Shown here in pieces: positions 12,601 to 21,714 of a DNA stretch of 64,000 bases; positions within the stretch are counted from its first letter, which is position 1, and each line of letters begins with the position of its first letter. The position numbers and the translations under genes are program-made. This stretch comes from Theristus sp. LFF4_11. Lineage: Eukaryota > Nematoda > Chromadorea > Monhysterida > Xyalidae. Below the pieces are notes generated by a model. The model did not search any database and had not been told where the DNA came from. It was given only the letters and a program-made list of their open reading frames with translations. The stretch is taken from positions 62,001 through 126,000 of the forward strand of contig JASANC010002764.1 in assembly GCA_030248135.1 (NCBI GenBank), read 5' to 3'.

Positions 12601-12602
12601 AT
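1..12602 (-). CDS. large extracellular multidomain protein (CTLD/Sushi/HRM/EGF/F5-8C), partial
   Basis: The gene runs right to left and leaves the window at position 1, so the C-terminus is missing. Exon 1 (12512-12602) starts at the ATG at 12602 and encodes about 30 residues with a hydrophobic stretch (YTVAFAIVFTIVW), fitting a signal peptide or signal anchor, then a GTAAGT donor. Phase-consistent exons follow at 12099-12222, 11906-12036, 11593-11808, 7905-8114, 7548-7652 and 7370-7482. Later exons are clear by domain but less sure at their edges: about 6853-6749, 6666-6490, 6270-6150, 5893-5513, 4635-4289, 3960-3800, 3660-2455, 2180-1450, 680-470 and 250-1. Domain order is CTLD, Sushi, HRM-like, Cys-rich, HRM-like, EGF/EB-like, CTLD, CTLD, two F5/8C. 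HRM is typical of adhesion-type and secretin GPCRs, but no seven-helix part lies in the window, so receptor or secreted protein is open. A merger of two genes cannot be excluded. Confidence 0.72.
4289..6270 (-). other. second and third C-type lectin domains
   Basis: CTLD2 is assembled from an exon near 6270-6150 (VCDEVDSQLVMFDSGNEF), one near 5893-5750 (PYFLGLYRSTVYSPF) and one near 5700-5513 ending WLVQDRANVICKR. CTLD3 begins at about 4635 with NCYRLTTTKMRWDESVNEC and WGAELLP, and continues at 4425-4289 with AVWVDATDSVTEGVWRNS. A Cys-rich exon at 3960-3800 (VEDPCQVSESYF...GECCMKPG) may close CTLD3. The intron between CTLD2 and CTLD3 holds a transposase-derived foldback element. Confidence 0.65.
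4715..5440. mobile_element. foldback element with transposase C-terminal remnant
   Basis: About 310 bp at 4715-5028 recur inverted at 5122-5440. The arms are diverged (roughly 80-85 percent by eye). Both arms, read toward their outer ends, encode GGHIEQFKRL followed by an acidic tail; the left arm on the minus strand adds upstream DAVWRVTVDLLN. This resembles the end of a Tc1/mariner-like or related DDE transposase, but the superfamily is not certain. It sits in the intron between CTLD2 and CTLD3 of the multidomain gene. Confidence 0.55.
6490..8114 (-). other. Sushi, two HRM-like and EGF/EB-like modules
   Basis: 7905-8114 encodes one complement-control (Sushi) module: CDPLVNEQ near the start, a central ISCIDGYWLNG and LPTCVQ at the end. 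The next two exons (7548-7652 and 7370-7482) give a hormone-receptor-motif pattern, CPTSGMWPATALGG, then NVSRNC, then GVWGPYNYSNC. A second HRM-like unit is spread over 6853-6749 and 6666-6490 (CSNDTTWPVV, then GEMQRHC, then GNWSSVDVGNC) and runs into a Cys-rich EGF or EB-like stretch (CNYGQLCIHGSTC, FGVCSC). All these exons keep phase 1 boundaries, usual for shuffled extracellular modules. The exon around 7090 (GCFEYDSLLQF) needs a phase-2 entry and its junction with 7370 is unresolved. Confidence 0.68.
8126..8260. repeat. palindromic GC-rich module next to satellite array 1
   Basis: The module contains a perfect-looking palindrome around 8136-8170 (ATGCGGATGCGCGAGC, then GAGCGCATCACGCAT). 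The same module occurs in the opposite orientation at 60534-60600, again directly beside a 149-bp satellite array. It begins about 12 nt upstream of the Sushi exon acceptor. Confidence 0.7.
8418..8765. repeat. two tandem copies of a 172-bp AT-rich unit
   Basis: The segment starting GTTCGCCCTTTCAATTTTTA at 8418 repeats from 8590 with a few substitutions, including the shared phrase GTTTCCTGGGGTAATTTCA, and a third decayed start is visible near 8760. It links the palindromic module to the 149-bp array. Confidence 0.75.
8815..10440 (+). repeat. satellite array 1, about 11 copies of a 149-bp unit
   Basis: The phrase GTAATTCAATGCGCTGATCAC recurs at 8974, 9123, 9272, 9421, 9570, 9719, 9867, 10015, 10163 and 10312, a period of 148-149 bp. 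Each unit also has GAATCGTGACGATTTCGGGC and GGCGAAATCGGTCCAGAAA. Copies are highly similar in the middle and decay at both ends. It lies in the intron between the first lectin domain and the Sushi exon. Confidence 0.95.
10510..11541. mobile_element. 1.03-kb element with ~142-bp terminal inverted repeats
   Basis: The left arm 10510-10650 (TATCTAAAAATGCGGGAGACG inward) is repeated, inverted and nearly identical, at 11400-11541. No clear target-site duplication or transposase reading frame is seen. The interior contains a copy of the GC-rich SINE body found at 21080. It lies in the same intron as satellite array 1. Superfamily unknown. Confidence 0.85.
10672..10893 (-). repeat. SINE body copy 1 (no tRNA head)
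   Basis: About 220 bp (start GCACGCCCCCCACCGATTCC, end GGGCAGCGAATCCGAAA on the plus strand) match 21090-21312 with few differences. In the 21-kb copy the sequence is continuous with a tRNA-like head on the minus strand; here the head is absent and is replaced by a run of TTTCG repeats, as expected of a 5'-truncated SINE. It lies between the inverted arms of the 10510-11541 element. Confidence 0.75.
11593..12222 (-). other. first C-type lectin domain of the multidomain protein (three exons)
   Basis: Joining 12099-12222, 11906-12036 and 11593-11808 in phase gives an almost canonical C-type lectin fold: an early Cys, TWNAAYSQC, GGRLVTL, then WIGLRR, GDCVYAA and a final IDCD...GFVCE. The intron between the first two of these exons is only 62 nt (12098-12037). 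The last exon ends in phase 1, matching the Sushi exon 3.5 kb away across a repeat-filled intron. Typical Ca-binding triplets such as EPN or QPD are not obvious, so sugar binding is uncertain. Confidence 0.8.
12228..12420. repeat. hairpin MITE copy 1 (intron 1 of the multidomain gene)
   Basis: Starts ATCTTTTATTTTGGTCCCGC and ends with an inverted, diverged form (ATTGAGTCGCAGG then AT-rich). An inner hairpin pairs GACGCGGGAATTCAAA with a later TGAATTGCC. The same family occurs at 41437, 44432, 53867 and 54395. Confidence 0.75.
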
Positions 12603-14005
12603 TATTTCAAACAGCAGCGCACATATTTAGTGATTGGTTATTTTAACTCTTCTCTGATTGCCATTTAAAAAAATCGCTATGATGTCCACTGTTATCAACA
12701 CTTCCCAGGAAATCTAGTGACAGTTCAAAACATTCTTGTTGTGACTGAAAGCAACTGAAAACTCTCTCCAATGATCAAAACAGTTTTTTTGTTGTCAAAC
12801 GTGCGGAATAAAAAACGTCTGTGGCTTTTGGAATCAGCACATTGAACTGTTAAAAATAACCATTACATAAATTTATTCCACAATTGATCAATTTTTATAA
12901 ACATGGATTATTACAAGCAATGAAAGATATCGCATTAAAACCGTTAATTGCCACAACCAAACAGAGACCCATTTTCATAATCAAATTTGAAGTGTTTGAT
13001 GTGAGCAAAAGCAGACTGAACGACTATGATACATTGGGCACAGCTAATGTTAGCCACACAAACTAGACATCACATTTAAGTGAGTGATAAGTTGTGATGT
13101 CAAATTACCAATTGCTATTGTTAGTTACTGTAGACGAAAACTTACTAGCTTGTCCAACTATGTGATTTATTACCTCCCTGTTTTTGCCCGTTATGAAAAC
13201 GATGTTTCCTCTCAAAAATTCGTTTATTATATCTATGCGTTCACAGATATGCACCAAATGGGCAACGTCAGGCTACCAAAAACAAGCGATCAATTAACGT
13301 GCATCATTAGCGGCGGCCCAGTCAATTGTGCTGCACTCATGGTTTTTGTTGATACCCGTTGCTAATATGACAAGTTCGAACTTCTGCCATCACACATAAC
13401 TAGCTGTTACTCCATGATGAACGCCCACGGTCGGCACAAAACGAAACACAAAAACCCTGTAGCGATTCAATAACAACATTTTCGCAACTCGAAAGTTGCA
13501 AAACTCACGTGCGGTGCACATGCAATGTGTTAACAAAGTTCTTCTAAAAACAAATTTATCTGATAAAGACACATGGTAGACTTTACGCCTAAAATTACTG
13601 TGTGTAATCAGATCACACACGTGAGCATCACAGTATACTTGTTACACATTGGTCAGAGAGATAAAACGTGGTCAAACACAACTGCTAATAACATTCAGCT
13701 GCTCAAAATAATTAGTTTGGTTTCTGGTGACAAGTCGCCACAGACTGAGTACGTCAACAAATCAGTAAGTTCAATTGAAAACGTTTTCGGTAGACCTTAG
13801 TCGTAACGACATCGGATGAAACGGACTAAAATACCATAGGAACATAGATATAGTCGTCAGAAGATCAGAATAACTGAAGGCAAAAAATCCAAGATGGCGG
13901 AACATGCTGATTAGCTGATTGGACATCAACCACGACAAGTTCAATCATGCACACTGCGACTCAGTACAGATGGCCTAAATGGTTCACTCCCACTCAGTTC
14001 AGTAT
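12603..14005. other. intergenic, no gene recognised
   Basis: This lies between the start of the multidomain gene and the stop codon of DIS3L2, both on the minus strand. Open frames here (for example 13084-13365) have no splice support or recognisable similarity. It probably holds the promoter of the multidomain gene and the DIS3L2 3' UTR, but no specific signal was found. Confidence 0.5.
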
Positions 14006-17000
14006 TTATTGATCAATGTGCACAAAAATCACCAACAAATAATACTCAATCAGCCCAGACGTTTGAAAACACCTCAGCAAACCACCGACCATAACTCTGT
14101 TGCCTTCAATCGCTTTCAGTGTCACTGTCAATGTCGAGGCCACCGTTATTGCTGACACGTTGCCACTTTGCCTCCAGTGCAGTCGGAGTGTCGGAGGCAG
14201 TTCTTCTTGAAACTCAGCAGAGCTCACATTCAGTTTCTGTAAAACAGACATTCATACGAAAAGCGCACAATCATAACTGCATTCAAAATAGCATTGCACT
14301 GCATTGGCATTGCAGTAGGCCGTGAATCATTATCGTACGTCGATGTAGACGCGTTTGGTGATGCCAAATCTGATCAGAAGCACATCGAACGAATGATCCT
14401 GCACCACCATCACCACTGCACTCTCTTCCAGCGGGCCACAATCCTGACAAAAAACATCGAATCAAAAAAAAATTCAATCACAGAGCAGCAACAACTTTGA
14501 GCCGACTGATTTGGCGCAAACCTTGACGAAAACATTGAAGAACAGCTCAACGCTGAAGTCGCCGACAGTTTTAGCGTCGCGTTTGCGATCGTTGCAGTGC
14601 TCGGCAATGCGTTGCACCTGTCTGGATGACAACGGCGGCACGTCGGCGTAGTCTGTGCTGGGCGTTATGGTGACTGAGACACTGGCGAATGAAACAAACA
14701 TCAATGATAACGAGCAAACCGAGCGAAGCAGCAAGCAGCCGATGCACCATCACGTCCGCGTACCGGCGGATCGGTGACGTGAAATGCGTGTATCTGTTGA
14801 GAGCACACACAATGTTGCCATTCAACGGCACAAACAACACACCGATTCACACACAGCAACACACTCACAATGGCACGCTCAGCGCGTAATGCTCGTACTG
14901 AGTCTCGTCTTCGATGCACCCAGTGCAAAAGTAGACGGCCAGCTACAAAACACTTTGCACTTTTTATCATAATGAACAACTTGATTGAAAGTGGACCGCT
15001 CACCTGCATGGCTTTCATCAACGACTGTGTCACAATATGAAACAGCGTGTTTTTCTTCTGCGGGTCCATCGAGATCTGTTTCAGCGTCGCTTGTATCGCA
15101 CTCGAACTTGTGCCCTCCAGTTTCAATCCAATGCTCGTCAACATTTCGATCTGCGTAGAAAACCCTGACAATTTACTGTTTTCACAAGCGCACATGAAAC
15201 AAGCGCAAGCATATTCGCGTATAAAAACGTACGGACTGCCTCATTTTCTTCTGGTTCGGAGGGGGGTGTCGACGGAGCAGTGCCAACTGCGGGTATTTGC
15301 CGTAGATGCGATGCGCAATGGCCATGTTCGCAAGCAGCATGAACTCTTCGATCAGACAATGCGACTCCTTGCGCTGTAAACGGGCATCAATTGTATTTGT
15401 TTCGCATCATCTAACCACTTTTAACCGTAGGAAATCACTGACAGCTACACGCAAACCTCATGAACGGCGCACGAAATCGGCAGACCGGAGGCGTCGAGAC
15501 CAAACGACAGTTTCGGCAGATCGATACGGAGTGCGCCGTGGTCGAAGCGCCGACGACGCAGCTGCCTGGCGATCGCGTTCAAACGCAACACCGCCCGCGA
15601 CAGATCACGGCTCTTGAATGGAGCACTGATCGGCGGCAGCTCCTCCGCCTGCCATTCTCGATCAGGTTCATCGATGAAACTCTGCGTGAAACGAACCGTT
15701 TGAATGTGAGCACCAAAGCAGCCAAATAAATAACTGTCATGCAGCTTTCGTACCGGCACAACAACAAAACACCAGCACGCATCTGCGCATTCTAAACTGG
15801 TGTATTTGCTCAACTGTCTGAAATGAACCAAACACCTGTGCGTGTTCGTAAGCGAGCTTGCAGCACGAGCGAATCACGGAACGGCCGAACCACTGGTCTT
15901 GGATGTGCCCGTGTGCGTCCATTCGCCAGACGACCGACATCGCCAGCCGCTGCACACCAGCGTTCAGACTGCACAACTGCTCGCACAGTTCACGAGGCAG
16001 CATGCTGATCACCTGAACAACAAGGCAACGCCACATTGCTGCAAGACCGTGCAAGTGCAACAACTGCAGCACCCCACACCTGCACTGAATGAATGCAGTG
16101 CTGTCGAACACACTGGGTGCTTGCCTGAAGGCAAATTCATGCCGTGGCGTGCTGACTAGGGTTAGGGGCTTTGAAAAAAAAAATTTTTTTATTTATTTTT
16201 TCGTTTTTTTTAAAAAAAAAATTTGGATTTTTTTTTTCAAACTTAAAAAAAAATTGAAAAATTTTTCTTCTACTTTGCTCTGAAAATTCGATTTATGGCA
16301 TAATTTTTTGAAAGTTCAAACCAAATTTTCTTCCCAACTTCTTTGTGTGCTTAGGTACATGTCATTATTTGGTCATTTTGACCGACGTACTCCATGTTTT
16401 TCGATTTGGATGACTTCTAGAGTCAATTTTTAGCGTTGAAATGACTTAACTGAATTGAAATATCGTTTCAGAAATCGTTTTCTTGCAACTTAGAACATGT
16501 TTTTTCAGTCGGTAGGCCATGAGATGAACATGATATCTTGTTGATTGGCGTACGTTATAGGTCTACAATGGAGTTGTGCGATATATTGTTAAACAATTGG
16601 AGCGGGGATGTTGGTTAATACCACATCACACGACCGTTTTTCAGATACCCGATAACATGGCCACATGTTAAAACTTGCGTGCTGAGCTAAACTAACGTGT
16701 TAAACTTGCGTCTGTCAGTTGCCCGCAACGTGATCGCGAAATCATGGTACGTGTTTTCGATACGATGATTTGAAGAGTGGGCTGTGGCTGAAGATCGCCA
16801 TGTGGCAGATAGCATAGCTGGTTGAACCTGAAAGTAAGTGTCTTGGGGGGGGGGCGACCGGGTCGACAGGGGTTGCCGACTTAGCTACAGCAAACAGGAA
16901 TTTTTGAACACAGTCAAATTTTGGTAATTTTCTATAGAGGAACAACTAAGAACGGTTCAATATTCAAGTACACGTCGAAAATTGTCCTGTTTTACTGTTG

Positions 17001-19903
17001 AAAATGCAACTTTCCCTATATGAAATGGACATAATTTCAATAAAACACGATTTTCGCTCTTATAGTTTTCCGGATCGTTCTGAAAATAGTCTAGATGAAC
17101 TCAGCTCGACGAGACGCTTCGAACAAACCTAACTTGTAAAAAAAATTTTTTTTTTTTAAATTTTTTTTTAATTTAAAAAAAAATCCGGATTTTTTTCCCC
17201 CTAACCCTAGTGCTGACTGCCGCAGAAATTTTGTGTATGACCACGCGTATTTTCTCAATTGTAGCAAAACAAACCGATTGCACAAAAGACAGAAAATGCC
17301 AAAATCACGGACTCTGTGCACGAGGTAAGTGCTGGTTGCTCGTTGTCGTGCCCATCGGTCGAGTTCAGTATCAAAGTGAACAAAGTAGCTGACATCAGCG
17401 ATGTGAACACCAACCTGATCAAAAATGAATCCATCATTTATCCTGCTTCTCCATTCCTTTTAACAAAATAGTGCAGTTACTAATTACCAAAAAAACTTCA
17501 TAGTTGCTCTAGAGCTGTGGGATTTGGGCGGGGGGAGAGATATACAATGTAGATAGCTGGAACAACTTTTCCAGATAGATAGAACAACTGCAAGATTTAA
17601 AAGTGGGCGCGGTGGGTTATGTGACTTTGGGGGGGGCGTAAAAAATTTGAATTTAAAAAGATAGATAGCTAAAACGCTGGATAAAAAGCGATAAAAAAGC
17701 TATATAAGCTTCAAATACGCTAAAGTTAAGTATAAAGACTATAAACGCGTGTTTTCTTCTAAAATTAACAAGTTTCAAAAATTTCGAGCTGAGCCGAAAA
17801 ACCTCTCAGATAGAGATAGATTCAAATGTTTTTAGGCACCCCCATCCGGAACAACCGTGACCCACCTCGAATGTGTCAGCGTCGATTTCACGCACGTGCA
17901 ACGCATCATCCAAGTCTCTGGCGGTCTTTGGGTCGATGGTGAACAGCAATTGGTCGCGGAAATCACGACGATATGCGAGCTCTGTCTGGAGACACAAAGT
18001 AAACAATCAGACAAAAGGAACAGTACAGAAAACACATAGAACGCTTTGCTCTTTGGGAGTGACGAACCTCTGGAATGGGCCAGTTGCCGGTGTCGTCGCA
18101 GGCAGGCAGATGCGCCGTGCACTCCGGCGTGAAGTCGCGCGTGTCCACGCTGTACTGCATCAGAACACCTTCGATCTCGGGCTCAATCTCACCTGCGTTG
18201 CCGAGGCGCTTCACGAGCTGCCTGCAGTGTTGACGTGAGCAGTTGCAAATGCACAAGTTCACCAAGCATCAGCCACCAAGCAACGTGCTCAGTTTAATTG
18301 TCGCGCAGACTGACGCATGTTCGGATGCTGTTAGAATGGGAACACTGAATGGAATTGGCGGCCTCTGGCGCCACGACAACAGACCCGCGTGCAAATCGCG
18401 ACGACGTCGGCCACTCGCGCAGTATGCGCACCGCAAAGAGCATGCTGGCGAAGTCCTGCGGTCGTGCTGCGAACTCCGGGGGCGTGTCAGTGAGAGGCAC
18501 GAGCACACGGGGCACACGCGAGTCATTCGGCGAGAACAGCGCAAACGTCGCACTCGGCACGTTGCTGGCGACGAAGCGCTTCAGCACGCCGACGGCCACG
18601 CGCGAGTGACGCGCCTCCGCGATGTGCACCACCTGGAAAGTTATGAAAACGGCAAGAATGAGATAGCAATGCATTGGATTCTGTGTGATTTGAATTTGTC
18701 ATCAATGAATCACGCACTCGCTCTATTTTTTGAAACTCACTTGAGCTGTCCTGCACACGTTTGTTTCGTCCACCACGGCCGACTGCGCGACTGCGTCCGA
18801 CAGCGTTTGTAATTGCTTGTTGCCCGGCACTCTCAACTGAAACGAGCTTGTGGAACGAATGGTTTTATGACCCGGAAATATTATTGGATACCCACAATAT
18901 TTACAACCCACAAAGAACTATTTGAAAACCAAACAATCCGCCTTCAGCCGACCATCCATTGCGACTTCGGCTTCACCCTGATGACCACGAGATCATCGTG
19001 CAATGCCCGATTGCGGTCCCGTGTGCCGCACACAAAGTAGTCATCGCCGCCATGCACGTCTTCAACAAAGGCCTCTTCGTAGTTGCGTTGATTCACACGA
19101 ATAGTGCCCTAGAAAAGAACAACAGCTCACTTCCGAAACTGCTGTTGAAGTTATTCAATTGAGTTCATCAATTGTCACAGACCGAAATCAGTGATCCATC
19201 AGCAAGGCCTTGCTGGACGTCAGCGACTGATAAATACTCGTCAAAGTGTTGTTGTTGTTGTTGGCGAGATTCACTGTGAGTGCATTTGTTGCCGCCACCG
19301 CCACCTGTGTCGTCAACGTTTTTATTATTGCGACAAAACCATAAATGCATGTTATTGAATTTAATGAACTGCTAATTCTATATTTTATTTTAAAAAAAAC
19401 AAAAAACAAAAAACAACGAAGAGACATCAATGAAACTGCTGACCACCGGCAACACGCCGCACGTTCGCAGCACTCGAACACGGGCCAACATCAGCGAGTG
19501 TTTGCTGGTGCTCGTGCACCGCACGCTGCAGTTGTGCCTCGAGCTCCAGCACGCGCACGTTATCGGTTGCATCTGATTGGGTTCGATGATTGTCATGATT
19601 GGCAGCCATGAATCTTGCACCGATCGATGTCGTCGTCGTGTTTGACGCTCTTGTATTCCGCTTGCTACCGGTTTTCTTTGCAGTTTTTTGCTCTGATTCT
19701 GATTGTTCGTTTGTAGTTGTTTCCATTGTTGCTGCTGGTCCATGAGTATCATTATGACGTTGACTGCTTGACTCTGTGATTCGTTCACCAATGGTTGATG
19801 TCTTTATGCCTTCGTTCAATAATCGAATTTCGTTGCGCCTTTGCTGTGCGAGCAAGGCCACGGCCAAAGGCGAAGGTCGATTGTTGTCTGGTTGATGCAT
19901 CAC
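14006..19903 (-). CDS. DIS3L2: DIS3-like exonuclease 2 (3'-5' exoribonuclease)
   Basis: Seventeen exons join in phase: 19447-19903, 19183-19304, 18953-19108, 18741-18836, 18385-18632, 18068-18221, 17866-17985, 17313-17414, 15836-16012, 15457-15681, 15233-15373, 15004-15150, 14869-14942, 14720-14793, 14522-14673, 14339-14443 and 14006-14236, giving about 926 aa (human 885). After a low-complexity N-terminus come two cold-shock domains ([15 protein letters not shown] leads in; [17 protein letters not shown] in the second), the RNB domain with the catalytic acidic cluster [14 protein letters not shown] near residue 430, then [24 protein letters not shown] and [20 protein letters not shown], and an S1 domain. 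There is no PIN domain, as expected for DIS3L2 rather than DIS3. The family degrades oligouridylated RNAs, including pre-let-7, in the cytoplasm independently of the exosome. Active-site residues look intact. Intron 8 carries a hAT-type insertion. Confidence 0.95.
16157..17209. mobile_element. 1053-bp non-autonomous hAT-type element in DIS3L2 intron 8
   Basis: Inverted ends TAGGGTTAGGGG at 16157 and CCCCTAACCCTA ending at 17209 are followed inward by A/T homopolymer runs that also pair (about 90 nt per arm). The element is bracketed by an exact 8-bp direct duplication GTGCTGAC (16149-16156 and 17210-17217). An 8-bp duplication with TAGGGTT-type ends is characteristic of hAT elements. No transposase frame remains. 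Confidence 0.88.
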
Positions 19904-20029
19904 TTCATCTTACTTTTCAGATGAAACAAGAAAAGGATAGATATGTTATGGCAATTAACAACATGCGAGAGTTCCCGTTCCCCAGCTATCGTATAGCTAC
20001 AGCTTTAAAGCTTTAAAGGTATAAGATAG

Positions 20030-21062
20030 CTTTAAAAAAATTCGAAAATTTTCTTCTAATATGCTCCGACCGAAAACCTCAATTTTGGCGCAATTTTTCA
20101 AAAGTTCAACAAAAATTTTTTCTTTGATTTTACCACGTAAAACCGTCAGCAGTCGATTTTGGACCGTTTTACCGACTGATTTCAGGCTTCGACAACATCT
20201 GCGATAGCGTCCCAAAGCTTGGCTTACCACCATTCCCGATGCAGCCTCTTGTGTTTTGACTTGACTAGGGTTGTTAAAAAAAAACAAAAATCGTCATTTT
20301 TGTTTTTTAAATTTTTTTTTGAATTTCAAAAATCAAAGTTGTGCTAAATCAATCAGGGAGTCCGAAGAACCACATATGATATGCAAGCGCCTCCCGAATG
20401 ACTCCCGTATGGCGGAACTTTGCAGATTTTGTTTTGATGACCTCACTTACCCCTTTTCCAAACCGTCACCATGCCTCTTCTTGTGTTTTAGTTTTGACCT
20501 CCAAAACGTCACCAATTGTCCCCTGTCCCCAGCTAAGCTAATGCTAAAGTGAAGACAAACATACCGCCTTGAAATTCGATCAATTCTTCTGATGATGTCG
20601 CGACGACACGACACGAAGCAACAACCAGACAACGTAGCGCTTGCAAACGGAGCAGCGAGCACAATCGGACGTTCTGCGAGGCGAATCGTCACCTTATCTG
20701 CATCGGAAATGGTAGGCCAAGCTTTGGGACGCTCAAAAATTTCATCGCAGATGTTGTCGAAGCCGATCAGTCGGTAAAACGGTCCAAAATCGAAATCGAC
20801 TGCTGACGGTTTTACGAGGTAATATCAAAGAAAATTTTTGTTGAACTTTCGAAAAATTTTGCCAAATAACCAAAACGTCACTAATTGTCCCCCCCCAGTT
20901 GAAGAAAGGAACCATGCAACAGCTGGACAGCTCAAGCGAAAACAAACATACAGGCTTGAAATTCGATCAATTCTGATGGTACAACGTAGCGCTTGCAAAC
21001 GGAGCAGCTCTCGGACGCTCAGAATTCAGATTGCGAGGCGAATCGTCACCTTACTATGGAGT
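20030..21062. repeat. nested non-autonomous hAT-like repeats
   Basis: TAGGGTTGTTAAAAA at 20266 starts a repeat that recurs at 58149 (both contain TATGCAAGCGCC, GACTCCCGTATGGCGGA and CGGTAAAACGGTCCAAAATCG). The part at 20690-20850 is present inverted at 20030-20260, and a shorter copy of the middle (GGCTTGAAATTCGATCAATTCTGATG) follows at 20860-21060. No coding capacity is seen. Confidence 0.7.
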
Positions 21063-21079
21063 GGCCGAGTAAACATTTT

Positions 21080-21444
21080 TTTAATATTTGAAGCACGCCC
21101 CCCACCGATTCCGGAAACCCGAAGGTACCAAACTCCGGTTGGATTGGGGAACGGACGGCTCACCATCCCGTGGAACCAATACCCTCGCCACGTGAGGGGG
21201 ACGGGACAGCCTCTAAGCCCCGCTCTGTCCTGGGGGCACCAGTGATCTTGGCCCGATTTCGGTTTCGGTGGCCTGCGGTCGCTATATCCCCGCAGGGCAG
21301 CGAATCCGAAAGCTTCAGTTGAAAACGAGTGTAGTTATTAGAGTAGAGAGCTACATTGGCGGCAGTTTGTCATCCTCCGTGGGGGATCGAACCCGTCACC
21401 TTCTGAGTTGAAGGCGAACGTGCTAACCACCGAGCCACGGAGGC
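21080..21444 (-). mobile_element. tRNA-headed SINE, full-length copy
   Basis: Read on the minus strand, a 71-nt tRNA-like head (21444-21374) is followed by about 290 nt of GC-rich body ending near 21080. The head has an A-box-like TGGCTCGGTGG and a perfect B box GGTTCGATCCC, and its ends pair (CCTCCG with CGGAGG). The anticodon arm and T stem do not fold canonically, so this is not a working tRNA. The body is shared with 10672-10893. Confidence 0.72.
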
Positions 21445-21449
21445 GACGA

Positions 21450-21714
21450 CATGGCAGCTTTTTTCAGGGTGCAACGAGCGCGCGAAATTTGAATGAAAGA
21501 TAAAACCGTTCAGAAACTCAAACGTGTGTCAAGTATGACGTGTTGTTTTTAAAACTAATGGATTCTACGGGCTTTTCTGATTATTCTTTCTCCCTCGCGC
21601 ACACATGATTAGGAATTATGTTGGCATTTTTGAAAAAGACAACTCCTAGTCTGCGTCTAATCCCGCCTTGATGTACTGCCTTATTTATTCAGCCATACTG
21701 TACCAGGGTTGTTA
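21450..21714 (+). repeat. TA-flanked MITE copy A, left end missing
   Basis: Matches copies at 22749 and 26676, but its first ~20 bp including the left terminal repeat are missing; the sequence begins immediately after the SINE head. The right end is CAGCCATACTGTA. Confidence 0.8.

Noticed and set aside
21374..21444. A functional tRNA gene
   Set aside because: The anticodon loop would have 6 or 8 nt and the T stem has mismatches; the sequence continues into a repeated SINE body.
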